The notes beneath the pieces were generated by a model. That model did no database searches. It was given only the letters and a program-made list of their open reading frames with translations, and was not told where the DNA came from. DNA of 64,000 nt, taken from a virus. Made by a program: the position numbers and the translations under genes. Where the stretch lies: positions 1-64,000 of the IMG/VR virus record IMGVR_UViG_3300032088_001800. One strand, 5' to 3'. The stretch's first letter is position 1. Every line of letters begins with the position of its first letter. This document shows positions 48,901 through 55,966 of this stretch, in pieces.

Positions 48901-49064
48901 GGTAGTCCTGATACACCAGATATTGCGCCTCGCAGATCTTTATTAAATCCGCCAAAATTAACTTTAGATAATTGATTTTGAGCCGCAGATAAATTTTTAT
49001 TAAAGTTTCCAAGAGAAGCTGCTGATCCTGCAATATTTGATGATATGAAACTGCCAAAACCCAT
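45921..49064 (-). CDS. Large baseplate-hub-region protein with C-terminal M15 peptidase domain
   Basis: The 1047-residue protein has a low-complexity N-terminus (Gly/Ser/Leu-rich, residues 1-150), then a structural domain beginning NPLRSYAAYNYRITLACITS. The latter resembles large hub-region proteins of marine T4-like phages. The C-terminus is a D-Ala-D-Ala-carboxypeptidase-like M15 domain: YRYIGKTSTLSWHSGGIAID (His950, Asp957) and WGGAWTGKSKDAMHFSA (His1006) give the HxxxxxxD...H zinc-binding set. It should cut peptide cross-links in the host wall and so complement the transglycosylase on gp5. A Pro/Gly-rich linker (about 820-900) separates the halves. T4 gp27 or gp29 equivalence is possible for the N-terminal part but I cannot show it. 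Confidence 0.8.
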   Translation of the reverse strand: MGFGSFISSNIAGSAASLGNFNKNLSAAQNQLSKVNFGGFNKDLRGAISGVSGLPGNVQGITDNFTRKFESIQRAGMQDFEMGLLGKIPLIKDFESLSSSIKVLPSGLPGGIGENVLNSAISKVAGGSIGGLLNSATSLLSGDLGGAFFGLASIGSGGRTDRSNTAIATDANGRLKNPLRSYAAYNYRITLACITSAEVNTPESGFRSSGLTNVVCQTGGGAIADRVTTFGEVNYNTTGEYYLEDLEIDALIAPNSKTGIAMGTNIAFTVLEPYSMGQFLEAMQVAAVQANHANYIEAPYILRIQFLGFDENSAPMPNKQEQNVTTKYVPIKLTNVEFQVDGQGSRYSVEALPWNEQALVDEIAQVPTDVSISGNAVDEYLQRGERSLTNVLNARNETREDANVTPQEDRYIIMFPDDKQGATSAVEAAGGANVYETLKNFSETNVNEIGRAVLTNDTNEGGTRPMGSHVDAMYDDGPLRFINRQAIAQQDLERTGQYVQGTNIVGIIEDVIISSEYGKALAETPAQNGFKTWFKVETMVFDTENVASELSRGTKAKVYVYSVVPFLADEAKFMGPGRIPSSTEELKANAVKEYNYFYTGKNEDVLDFAIEFKGAFYQNLYADLGQFNLPTRSGAGSEVVANTPPPGTVVAPPGLGPAGGGGLAEPKAPVRNSDGKSVVPNGIATTASSGTKRAIAEAFHNTLINGDTDMVQAEMEIWGDPFFIPTSGMGNYNAPASGVKRNTNADGGMDYQNEEVLIVVNFRTPTDYAEGGLMQFSTIVKPFSGLFQVNEVTNTFSKGQFKTNLKLIRRRGQNDEATGESEAIREGDANNMDPRAADRMSGGRSSGPGGVVGNQQNRTLTNANSPVTSGGTGPGARNSTAPAGSPAGSGGQLATITTSKQGKSTQVAASLAPQFQAMIDELENVYGYEIYSIGGYNYRYIGKTSTLSWHSGGIAIDINPPENPFGPNYITDMPAGGTGSEMVALANKYGMGWGGAWTGKSKDAMHFSAASNEGGSLQGLRRGVIPSGGATSLPATETPQARTGGAQ

Positions 49065-49065
49065 A

Positions 49066-49356
49066 TTAAGCTCCTATCAATGTTTTCATATTACTTTCTT
49101 TAGGCAAACGTATTTTTGTTCCTGCTGAAAAATCGTATATTGGATCTTTTATTATATCCATATTACGCTGTGCAAATACCCACCATAAATCCTTTGTACC
49201 GTATAAATCATATGCTAGTAGATCTGGTCGATTATGATAATTAGGTGTAATTTCAAATGTTATATCATTATCTTCAGCTGGGATTGGTATAATCTTTAAT
49301 ATATCTAAGTAACCTGATCTTGTTACACCTGTTTTTGCATAGGGGTTCATACTCAT
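49066..49356 (-). CDS. gp53: Baseplate wedge subunit gp53
   Basis: The 96-residue protein carries the gp53 core: ITPNYHNRPDLLAYDLYGTK, then DLWWVFAQRNMDIIKDPIYD and FSAGTKIRLP. In T4, gp53 links wedges around the hub and contains this LysM-like fold. T4 gp53 has 196 residues, so this is the conserved domain with little else. The start overlaps the upstream gene by one base (TAATG). AAGGA about 10 bases upstream is the ribosome site. It sits at the promoter-proximal end of the structural block, next to the gp48-like gene. Confidence 0.85.
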   Translation of the reverse strand: MSMNPYAKTGVTRSGYLDILKIIPIPAEDNDITFEITPNYHNRPDLLAYDLYGTKDLWWVFAQRNMDIIKDPIYDFSAGTKIRLPKESNMKTLIGA

Positions 49357-50339
49357 TAGATAAATCCTTCTGTGCCACTAGACGCATAATCGCCGTTTGC
49401 AAACTTCTTTAAGTTAAAGGTAGATTGTGTTGTTCTGCTGTACTGTGGTAATAGTGTTACTGTAATTGTAGATTGTACAGGAACATAGTTAGCTTGGTTT
49501 TGTAAATCAATTTTTATATAATCTACTTCTGCAGGTAAATCAGTTGTAAAGTTACTTACAACTACAGGTATGTTATTAAGAACATGTCTGCCATATCCGT
49601 TTAGTCTAGCAACCAAAGGCGGATTACCACTGTGTGCTCCGTCACCATAGAACATTTTAGTCATTGTTCTAAGATAATGTAACACAGCAATCCAGTATTT
49701 TGCATCAGCTGACGATTCGCTATAAAATTCACCTGTAATTGTTATTGCATCTACTTGACTGTTTTCATATGCATTATAAGGATAGTTTACATGAGTTGGA
49801 TGTATTTGACTATAACTTGCTGTATTACCAAATAATATTGTAGGTGTAAACGGAAAAACTAGTTTGCCGTTGCTGTTATCAAATGGTGAAAATAAAGCAC
49901 TGCCAGAAATAGCTTGAGGTACAGATAAACTAACTCTCCAATCATTTGATTCGGGATCAATTCCGCCAGTTGACACACTTTGACTTATTAGTTGAGCCTG
50001 TGCTGAATTAGATGAAATAGGGTTAGCGCCAGGCGGAGGACCACCTGCTGCTCCCATTCTGCTTCTAGTTCCAAAACCTCGTGTAAATGTACCTTTGAGA
50101 GCGTTAAAGTCATCTGTGGCACCTTTAGCAAGATTAAGCAAATCTGATCCTTGAGATATTAGGCCTGATAGACCACCAATTGATGGCTTACTAGCAAAGT
50201 TTCCAATAGCACCTTGTAAGCCACTAACTCCGCCGAAAGCTGATGTAGCATTTGATTTTAGATTATTAAATGTACTCTGAGCATTCTTTACAGAGCTTGC
50301 TATTGATGATAATTGATTAAATCCGCTAAAAAGTCCCAT
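49356..50339 (-). CDS. Baseplate tail-tube-cap-like protein (gp48 candidate)
   Basis: This 327-residue protein has a Ser/Gly/Ala-rich N-terminus (1-110), then a beta-rich domain. The domain begins NDWRVSLSVPQAISGSALFS and continues FPFTPTILFGNTASYSQIHP. ITITGEFYSESSADAKYWIA, LRTMTKMFYGDGAHSG and RLNGYGRHVLNNIPVVVSNF follow. The last segments resemble the tube-like domain of gp48/gp54, which cap the baseplate and start the tail tube. Position beside gp53 at the head of the baseplate operon agrees with gp48. I could not separate gp48 from gp54 or another tube-domain protein. A late-type element is 21 bases upstream. Confidence 0.6.
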   Translation of the reverse strand: MGLFSGFNQLSSIASSVKNAQSTFNNLKSNATSAFGGVSGLQGAIGNFASKPSIGGLSGLISQGSDLLNLAKGATDDFNALKGTFTRGFGTRSRMGAAGGPPPGANPISSNSAQAQLISQSVSTGGIDPESNDWRVSLSVPQAISGSALFSPFDNSNGKLVFPFTPTILFGNTASYSQIHPTHVNYPYNAYENSQVDAITITGEFYSESSADAKYWIAVLHYLRTMTKMFYGDGAHSGNPPLVARLNGYGRHVLNNIPVVVSNFTTDLPAEVDYIKIDLQNQANYVPVQSTITVTLLPQYSRTTQSTFNLKKFANGDYASSGTEGFI

Positions 50340-50359
50340 ATTCTTTATCTCCTACATAG

Positions 50360-50365
50360 TATTTA
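50360..50365 (-). promoter_or_regulatory. Late-type promoter element (TAAATA) of the baseplate block
   Basis: Minus-strand ACTAAATACT is centred here, 21 bases upstream of the ATG at 50339. It would start the minus-strand structural block. It faces away from the gp55 promoter and sits immediately beside its -35. Confidence 0.5.
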
Positions 50366-50366
50366 G

Positions 50367-50409
50367 TTGACAAATTTAACTACGTATATTATAATAGTAT
50401 ATATACTAT
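50367..50409 (+). promoter_or_regulatory. Sigma70-type promoter of gp55 with a palindrome at the start site
   Basis: TTGACA (50367-50372), 17 bases, then TATAAT (50390-50395) is a near-consensus housekeeping promoter. A 16-base perfect palindrome, ATAGTATATATACTAT, follows at 50394-50409. It covers the expected transcription start and could be an operator. Confidence 0.7.
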
Positions 50410-50424
50410 AAGCCTGGAGCGAAA

Positions 50425-51252
50425 ATGAGAAAAAAGAACTACCTTAATAATAAGGACATTTTAAAAGAAATACACAAATCTAAGAATACATATAACAGTT
50501 ACGTAGAAGAAGCATACGGACAGTTTGATATTATTTTATTAGATGTTGATAGAATTAATATTAGAACTATTGCAGAAGCAAAACGCAACAAAGCAAAACG
50601 CCTAAGTACAGCTGATTACGAAGCACGTAAAATGGCTGGACAAAAAGTTAAACAAGCAGAGTGCGAAGTTGATTATAGAAAAATTACAAAAGAAGAACTA
50701 ATTTTTCGTGTCATGACATTTGATCATATTCCAGAAGAACCTGGAAGAAAAAAGAATCCAAAGACAGTTGCAGACACAAAAACAAAACTAAACTTTCCTC
50801 CATTTAAACATTATAAGTTTACAGATGACGGCGAATTAGTATGTGTAGGAAAAAGTCATTGGGAAGGCGGCATGGAAAATGGTTGCTTTAGTAAGTCACA
50901 TGGCAAAGCAACAAACAATCTAGCTATGATGTGGATGAAGCTTTGTGATAGATACGCAACAAGAGGCAATGTACGTGGTTACACTTACAATGACGAAATG
51001 CGTGGTCAAGCAATCTTGCAATTAGCACAGATTGGCTTACAGTTTGACGAGTCAAAATCACAAAATCCATTTGCTTATTATACTGCGGCTGTAACTAATA
51101 GCTTTGTACGTGTTATCAATATAGAAAAGCGTAATCAAAATATTAGAGACGATATTCTTGAAATGAATGACTTGAATCCAAGTTATACAAGACAACATGC
51201 AGGCGAATGGGAAGCTGCCCTAAAAAGAGAAAAAGAACTTTCAAAAAAGTAG
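50425..51252 (+). CDS. gp55: Late-transcription sigma factor gp55
   Basis: The C-terminal region (about 162-260) carries a sigma region 2-like sequence. It includes NNLAMMWMKLCDRYATRGNV, YNDEMRGQAILQLAQIGLQF, NPFAYYTAAVTNSFVRVINI and EKRNQNIRDDIL. This is the pattern of gp55, which directs RNA polymerase to TATAAATA-type late promoters together with the sliding clamp. The N-terminus NYLNNKDILKEIHKSK also fits gp55. The protein is 275 residues, longer than T4 gp55 (185), because of roughly 100 extra residues between the two parts. It has a housekeeping-type promoter, as expected for a gene needed before late transcription. The start has GGAG 8 bases upstream. Confidence 0.87.
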   Translation: MRKKNYLNNKDILKEIHKSKNTYNSYVEEAYGQFDIILLDVDRINIRTIAEAKRNKAKRLSTADYEARKMAGQKVKQAECEVDYRKITKEELIFRVMTFDHIPEEPGRKKNPKTVADTKTKLNFPPFKHYKFTDDGELVCVGKSHWEGGMENGCFSKSHGKATNNLAMMWMKLCDRYATRGNVRGYTYNDEMRGQAILQLAQIGLQFDESKSQNPFAYYTAAVTNSFVRVINIEKRNQNIRDDILEMNDLNPSYTRQHAGEWEAALKREKELSKK

Positions 51253-51286
51253 TTGACAAGTGTACATTTTTGTTATATAATATAAC
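51253..51286 (+). promoter_or_regulatory. Sigma70-type promoter of gp47/gp46
   Basis: TTGACA (51253-51258), 17 bases, TATAAT (51276-51281). The -10 lies inside a 15-base palindrome GTTATATAATATAAC (51272-51286). The -35 begins one base after the gp55 stop. Confidence 0.7.
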
Positions 51287-51311
51287 AAGTAGATAACCCG
51301 GAGACTATATT

Positions 51312-52319
51312 TTGTTTAAGAAAGCAGCAGTTTTTACTGACATACACTTTGGCCTTAAAAGTAATAGCCGAACGCATAACTCAGACTGTGAAGAATTCAT
51401 TGATTGGTTTATTGCTAATGCAAAAGAAAAAGGTTGCGAAACCTGCATTTTTTGCGGCGATTGGCATCACAACAGAAATTCACTTAATCTTACTACTATG
51501 GATGCAACAATTCGTAGTATGGAAAAGTTAGGCAAAGCATTTGATAAAGTTTTAATGTTTGTAGGAAATCATGATTTATATTACAAAGACAAACGTGATG
51601 TAAGTTCTACTGAGTTTGCTAGGCATATACCCGGTATTACAGTAGTTGATGAGATACTAGTTGAAGATGATGTTGCTCTTGTTCCATGGTTAGTCGGTGA
51701 TGAGTGGAAAAAAGTAGGAAAAATTAAAGCCAAATATTTGTTTGGTCATTTTGAACTACCTAGCTTCTATATGAATGCTATGGTACAGATGCCTGATCAC
51801 GGAGACTTAAAGGCTGAACATTTTGTTAATCAAGAATATGTGTTTTCAGGGCACTTTCATAAACGTCAAAAACAGGGCAAAGTACATTACTTAGGTAATG
51901 CATTTCCGCACAACTATGCAGATGCATGGGATGATGATCGTGGAATGATGGTACTAGAACACGGAGGCGAACCTGAGTACATTAACTGGGAAGCCTGTCC
52001 AAAATACAGAACAATAAAACTTTCTAAACTAATTGATGACACTGACAAACTTATTAAAGATAAGATGTATTTGCGTGTTACATTGGACTTACCAATTAGT
52101 TATGAAGAAGCTAACTTTATTAAAGAAACTTATATTAGCAATTACGGTGTTCGTGAACTAACACTTATACCGCAAAAGCAGATGGAAGAAATTAGTACAG
52201 ATTTAGATATTGCACAATTTGAAAGCGTTGATCAAATTGTAGCAAGTGAAATAGCAGAACTAGATACTGCCAACTACGATAAGAACACTCTCTTACAAAT
52301 ATATAATGGTTTAGAATGA
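51312..52319 (+). CDS. gp47: Recombination endonuclease subunit gp47 (SbcD/Mre11 type)
   Basis: The 335-residue protein has all metallophosphoesterase motifs: FTDIHFG (8-14), GDWHHNR (49-55), GNHDLYY (85-91), GHFELP (145-150) and GHFHKR (180-185). It is the nuclease partner of gp46, and the pair processes DNA ends for recombination-dependent replication and degrades host DNA. Length is normal (T4 gp47 has 339). The start is a TTG at 51312 with GGAG 9 bases upstream. The first conserved residues follow directly, and no in-frame ATG lies at a suitable place. The stop overlaps the gp46 start as ATGA. Confidence 0.94.
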   Translation: MFKKAAVFTDIHFGLKSNSRTHNSDCEEFIDWFIANAKEKGCETCIFCGDWHHNRNSLNLTTMDATIRSMEKLGKAFDKVLMFVGNHDLYYKDKRDVSSTEFARHIPGITVVDEILVEDDVALVPWLVGDEWKKVGKIKAKYLFGHFELPSFYMNAMVQMPDHGDLKAEHFVNQEYVFSGHFHKRQKQGKVHYLGNAFPHNYADAWDDDRGMMVLEHGGEPEYINWEACPKYRTIKLSKLIDDTDKLIKDKMYLRVTLDLPISYEEANFIKETYISNYGVRELTLIPQKQMEEISTDLDIAQFESVDQIVASEIAELDTANYDKNTLLQIYNGLE

Positions 52320-54088
52320 TACGAATTAAAGATTTAACAGTTAAAAACTTCATGAGCGTGGGCAATCAAACCCAAGCTGTAGATTTCAATCGAGAACAGT
52401 TAACACTGGTACTTGGTGAAAATTTAGACCAAGGAGGTGATGATACTGGCTCAAGAAACGGTACAGGCAAAACTACAATAATTAATGCACTAAGTTATGC
52501 ATTATATGGTACTGCCTTGACTAATATTAAACGAAATAATCTTATAAACAAAACCAATTCTAAAGGTATGTTAGTCACACTTCATTTTGAAAAGAATGGT
52601 GTTGATTATCGAATTGAACGAGGCAGATCGCCCAACATTCTAAAGTTCTACATTAACGAACAAGAACAAGAAATGATTGACGAGTCACAAGGTGATAGTC
52701 GCAAAACACAAGAGTCAATCCACGAATTATTAGGTATGAGTCACGATATGTTTAAGCATATTGTTGCACTAAACACATACTCTGAGCCGTTCTTATCTAT
52801 GAGAGCTAATGACCAACGTGCAATTATTGAACAGCTACTTGGTATTACTATACTAACTGAAAAAGCAGATAGACTTAAAGAAAGTGTTAAACAAACTAAA
52901 GATAGTATCACAACTGAAACTTTAAAGATAGAAGCTATACAAACAGCCAACAGTAAGATTGAAGGAACAATTTCTAGTTTACAAAGAACACAACGAGCTT
53001 GGCTTTCTAAGAAATCACAAGACGTTGAAAAACTAACTTTAGGTATTGACGAATTAGAACATGTAAACATTGATATTGAATTAGATTCACATGAAAAACT
53101 ATCAAATTGGACTGAACATAACAATTCTATTTTGGCTCTTAAAAAAGAACTTAGTACTTTGGAACCAGCACTATTACGTGCTGATAAAAGTGTAATAAAA
53201 CTTGTTAAAGATGTCGCAGATTTAGAAGATGCTACATGTTATACTTGTGGACAAGAGCTACATGCAGACAAAAAAGCAGAAATTGCAGAACGTAAAGAAA
53301 AAGAATTAGATGATGCAAAAGCATACGCACTAGAAATTACTACAAAAGTAAAAGACGTTATGCTTGCTTTAGATGAAATAGGCGACATTAATGGTAAGCC
53401 TACTACGTTCTATGAAACAGCTAAAGAAGCATACGAGCATAGACAAAATGTTGATAGTTTAAGGACTGCACTTGCTTCAAAACAGGATGAAACTGATCCT
53501 TATCAAACGCAGATTGACGAATTAAACAACAGTGCTATACAAGAAATTAATTGGGACGAAATTAACGTATTAACAGATTATAAAGAACATCAAGAATTTT
53601 TGTTAAAGTTACTAACAAACAAAGATAGCTTTATTCGTAAGAAAATTATTGATCAAAATTTAGCATACTTAAATAATCGATTGTCTTATTATTTAGACAA
53701 ACTAGGATTGCCGCATCAGGTTGTGTTCTTAAATGATTTAAATGTTGAAATTACACAACTAGGACAAGATTTAGACTTTGACAATTTAAGTAGAGGTGAA
53801 CGTAACAGACTTATACTCGGCTTATCGTTTGCATTCCGTGATGTTTGGGAAAGTTTATATCAAGGCGTAAACTTGTTGTTTATTGATGAACTTATTGACA
53901 GTGGTATGGATGCTGCCGGTGTTGAAAATTCATTAAGCATCTTAAAGAAAATGGGTAGAGAACGTGAAAAGAACATTTATCTTATTTCGCACAAAGACGA
54001 ACTAATTGGTCGTGTTAATCATGTTCTAAAAGTTATCAAAGAAAATGGATTTACAAATTATGAAAATGATATTGAAGTTGTAGAATAA
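52316..54088 (+). CDS. gp46: Recombination endonuclease subunit gp46 (SbcC/Rad50 type)
   Basis: This 590-residue ATPase has Walker A GSRNGTGKTT (45-54), two coiled-coil arms around a zinc hook CYTCGQ (308-313), the ABC signature LSRGERNR near 495, and Walker B LLFIDELIDSG near 525. ISHKDE supplies the switch His. With gp47 it forms the T4 counterpart of Rad50/Mre11. Length matches T4 gp46 (560). Overlap with gp47 by 4 bases and with the next small gene by 1 base indicates one translationally coupled transcript. Confidence 0.96.
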   Translation: MIRIKDLTVKNFMSVGNQTQAVDFNREQLTLVLGENLDQGGDDTGSRNGTGKTTIINALSYALYGTALTNIKRNNLINKTNSKGMLVTLHFEKNGVDYRIERGRSPNILKFYINEQEQEMIDESQGDSRKTQESIHELLGMSHDMFKHIVALNTYSEPFLSMRANDQRAIIEQLLGITILTEKADRLKESVKQTKDSITTETLKIEAIQTANSKIEGTISSLQRTQRAWLSKKSQDVEKLTLGIDELEHVNIDIELDSHEKLSNWTEHNNSILALKKELSTLEPALLRADKSVIKLVKDVADLEDATCYTCGQELHADKKAEIAERKEKELDDAKAYALEITTKVKDVMLALDEIGDINGKPTTFYETAKEAYEHRQNVDSLRTALASKQDETDPYQTQIDELNNSAIQEINWDEINVLTDYKEHQEFLLKLLTNKDSFIRKKIIDQNLAYLNNRLSYYLDKLGLPHQVVFLNDLNVEITQLGQDLDFDNLSRGERNRLILGLSFAFRDVWESLYQGVNLLFIDELIDSGMDAAGVENSLSILKKMGREREKNIYLISHKDELIGRVNHVLKVIKENGFTNYENDIEVVE

Positions 54089-54279
54089 TGGATGATACAC
54101 AAGATAAATTAGCTCAAGCATATTTAGAATACTTTCGAGCAAACGAGTTGTTTGAAACACGGAATAGTGTACGTACACACCGGTATGTAAGAAAATGTTT
54201 AAGAGATATTAGAACACTTGCAAAAGATAGAATGGAAGAAGTACACGTAAAGTATTTGGATAAGAAAAATAATGTTTAA
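54088..54279 (+). CDS. Small conserved-type hypothetical protein
   Basis: The 63-residue protein is predicted all-helical and highly charged (AQAYLEYFRANELFETRNSV, CLRDIRTLAKDRMEEVHVKY). It starts in the gp46 stop codon (TAATG) and overlaps the next gene by 8 bases, so it is almost certainly translated. I recognise no domain. Its link to gp46 suggests a role in DNA metabolism or simply co-expression. No function can be assigned. Confidence 0.65.
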   Translation: MDDTQDKLAQAYLEYFRANELFETRNSVRTHRYVRKCLRDIRTLAKDRMEEVHVKYLDKKNNV

Positions 54280-54991
54280 TATTTGGAAAAAGAAAGAAAA
54301 ATTACACATAGATTGCTTTACTAATTTTGGTGGTATTACTAAACTTTTTCCAATAGAATCTAGTTCTGCTTTCATGCCTGAATGGTTTAAAAAGTTGCCT
54401 ACAACAGCACAAACTGATACTGGTGGTAATGTAGGAACTGTAAAATTATGTCCTGGAATAACTGATACATTAAAGGCCGGTATTGTTATTCCTGTTTGGT
54501 GTGATATGTTTGTAGACCATGCAAACGGAGTTGTTAAAACTGAGCCAGAAGAAATGGCAGACGGACATCCAAGTTGGCAATGGGGGAATCATTCATTGTT
54601 TAAAGGTTATCATCATTTAAAGATTTCATCACCTTGGCGATTTAGAGAAAAAACAGGTGCAAAATTTATGATGACTAATTCTTTTTGGAATGATCCTCAA
54701 ACTAATTATTTTGTTCCAAATGGTATTTTAGATTTCAAGTATCAAACTACAACTAATATTAATATTTGGATACCAAAAAATAAATTTGGTGGCAGCGGAA
54801 AATTTTTACTTGAAGCAGGAAATCCGCTAGTACAAATAATACCATTAGAGGATAAAGAAATTGTAATTCATATGCAAGAAGTTGGTGATGATGTATTTTA
54901 CGGAGACGAATTAGATTATATCTTTACACAAAAAGGCATGTATTATAAGAGAAAAAATATTTTGTCCAAACGAGAAGGCAAAAAAACTTAG
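54272..54991 (+). CDS. Hypothetical protein of marine-phage type, beta-rich
   Basis: The 239-residue protein is not assigned to a family. It begins with a lysine-rich segment, then IDCFTNFGGITKLFPIESSS, FMPEWFKKLP, VIPVWCDMFVD, and HLKISSPWRFREKTGAKFMM. The C-terminal part, GGSGKFLLEAGNPLVQIIPL, reads as a double-stranded beta-helix (cupin-like) turn. Similar Trp- and Pro-rich proteins occur in marine T4-like phages without known function. It overlaps the preceding small gene by 8 bases. It has no signal peptide or membrane span, so it is presumably cytoplasmic or virion-associated. Confidence 0.65.
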   Translation: MFNIWKKKEKLHIDCFTNFGGITKLFPIESSSAFMPEWFKKLPTTAQTDTGGNVGTVKLCPGITDTLKAGIVIPVWCDMFVDHANGVVKTEPEEMADGHPSWQWGNHSLFKGYHHLKISSPWRFREKTGAKFMMTNSFWNDPQTNYFVPNGILDFKYQTTTNINIWIPKNKFGGSGKFLLEAGNPLVQIIPLEDKEIVIHMQEVGDDVFYGDELDYIFTQKGMYYKRKNILSKREGKKT

Positions 54992-55008
54992 GCACACATA
55001 TATACTGG

Positions 55009-55458
55009 ATGCAGTGGACATTTGAAGGAAAAATAATAGACGAAATACCAGAAGAGTACGAAGGCTTTGTTTATCTTATTACAAATATCACTACAGGACA
55101 AAAATACATAGGCAAGAAACTAGCAAAATTTAAAACTACTAAGCCACCGCTTAAAGGCAGAAAAAATAAGAGACGTGGAACAAAAGAAAGCGATTGGAAA
55201 ACCTATTGGGGATCCAGTGATAGACTAAACGCAGATGTTGCACAACTAGGCGAAGACAAGTTTACAAGAGAAATATTATACCTATGTAAAGGTAGGGGCG
55301 AAATGTCCTACATAGAGGCACGAGAACAGTTTGACAGGCGAGTACTTGAAACAGATGATTACTACAATGGTATCATCAATGTTAGAGTAGGCGGATCAGA
55401 CAAACTCAAACAGGCATTGCTAGAACAAAACATCAAGGCAAAACAATCTAACACATAA
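55009..55458 (+). CDS. GIY-YIG endonuclease (homing endonuclease-like)
   Basis: This 149-residue protein has the GIY-YIG catalytic start: GFVYLITNITTGQKYIGKKL (residues 19-38), where VYL and YIG stand for the two signature triplets. The usual Arg position and Glu are likely in the later SDWKTYWGSS and SYIEAREQF parts. It resembles T4 Seg-type free-standing homing endonucleases. Such enzymes cut phage DNA at one site and spread their own gene. The gene follows a 17-base gap after the preceding gene and its ribosome site is weak. The following 508 bases hold no convincing gene but have strong RNA-like folding, so the endonuclease and that region may have moved in together. Confidence 0.75.
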   Translation: MQWTFEGKIIDEIPEEYEGFVYLITNITTGQKYIGKKLAKFKTTKPPLKGRKNKRRGTKESDWKTYWGSSDRLNADVAQLGEDKFTREILYLCKGRGEMSYIEAREQFDRRVLETDDYYNGIINVRVGGSDKLKQALLEQNIKAKQSNT

Positions 55459-55459
55459 G

Positions 55460-55930
55460 GTTGGCGGGCCAGATTAATTTACCGCTGTGGAAAAAGCTCT
55501 CGTATAGAAGCACACGTAACACGTTGAGTCGCGTCTGGTAATAAGGCGTTGGATTGACGTAGATTGAATGTTAGCAATTGAAAAACACAAACACAGTACA
55601 TAAAAACTCTTTAGCAATAGGAACGAAGCGAGAGGTAGCGTAAGCAATGTCGACGTAGGTTGGGAAAGGTCAGAGCCCATTGTACTTTGTGTATAAACAA
55701 TTACCTACTTCCAATGTCTCGGCTGGTGCAAACTCACATGAAGCGCATTTTGAGATTAGATGGGACCGTAACAGGTTCCGTCTGACTGAAACAATCTACA
55801 TGAAACTTAAACATTATTACATTCGTAATAATGCATTTGTATCATATTCATTACTTCTATCAACAAACGAAGTATGTAGTTTGAGCGTTAAGCGAAAACA
55901 AATATCTACGAAGTAGATATTGAAACTATA
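55460..55930 (+). ncRNA. Structured non-coding region, candidate RNA
   Basis: These 470 bases lack a credible gene: the small open frames have no ribosome sites or phage-like composition. Several stems stand out. One is a 12-bp stem (55756-55767 with 55774-55785, loop GUAACA) that contains three G-U pairs, which favour plus-strand RNA. Others are a 9-bp stem (55812-55820 with 55825-55833), a 9-bp stem with loop GAA (55901-55909 with 55913-55921), and a three-way junction closed by GUAGGU/ACCUAC (55655-55660 with 55703-55708). A long-range 7-bp pairing CUCUCGU/GCGAGAG links 55497-55503 and 55628-55634. It is no tRNA and has no group I or II intron core I could recognise. A trailing late promoter starts the next gene. 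Confidence 0.45.
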
Positions 55931-55933
55931 TAG

Positions 55934-55941
55934 TATAAATA
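55934..55941 (+). promoter_or_regulatory. Late promoter TATAAATA
   Basis: A perfect T4-type late box lies 25 bases upstream of the ATG at 55967, immediately after a 9-bp hairpin. It would drive the two genes at 55967-58098. Confidence 0.75.
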
Positions 55942-55966
55942 CATTAACTACTAAGGATTCTTCTAG

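Noticed and set aside
55474-55680. Minus-strand frame of 68 codons in the gap after the GIY-YIG gene
   Set aside because: It has no ribosome site, uses odd codons and lies over the predicted RNA stems. It starts inside the structured block and has no protein motif.
55680-55916. Plus-strand frame of 78 codons in the same gap
   Set aside because: No ribosome site, no motif, and it overlaps the strongest hairpins. RNA structure explains the region better.
55460-55930. tRNA, tmRNA, RNase P or group I intron in the structured gap
   Set aside because: No cloverleaf with a TTCRA loop, no tmRNA or RNase P core motifs, and no recognisable P3-P7 group I core were found by eye. A covariance-model search would be decisive.
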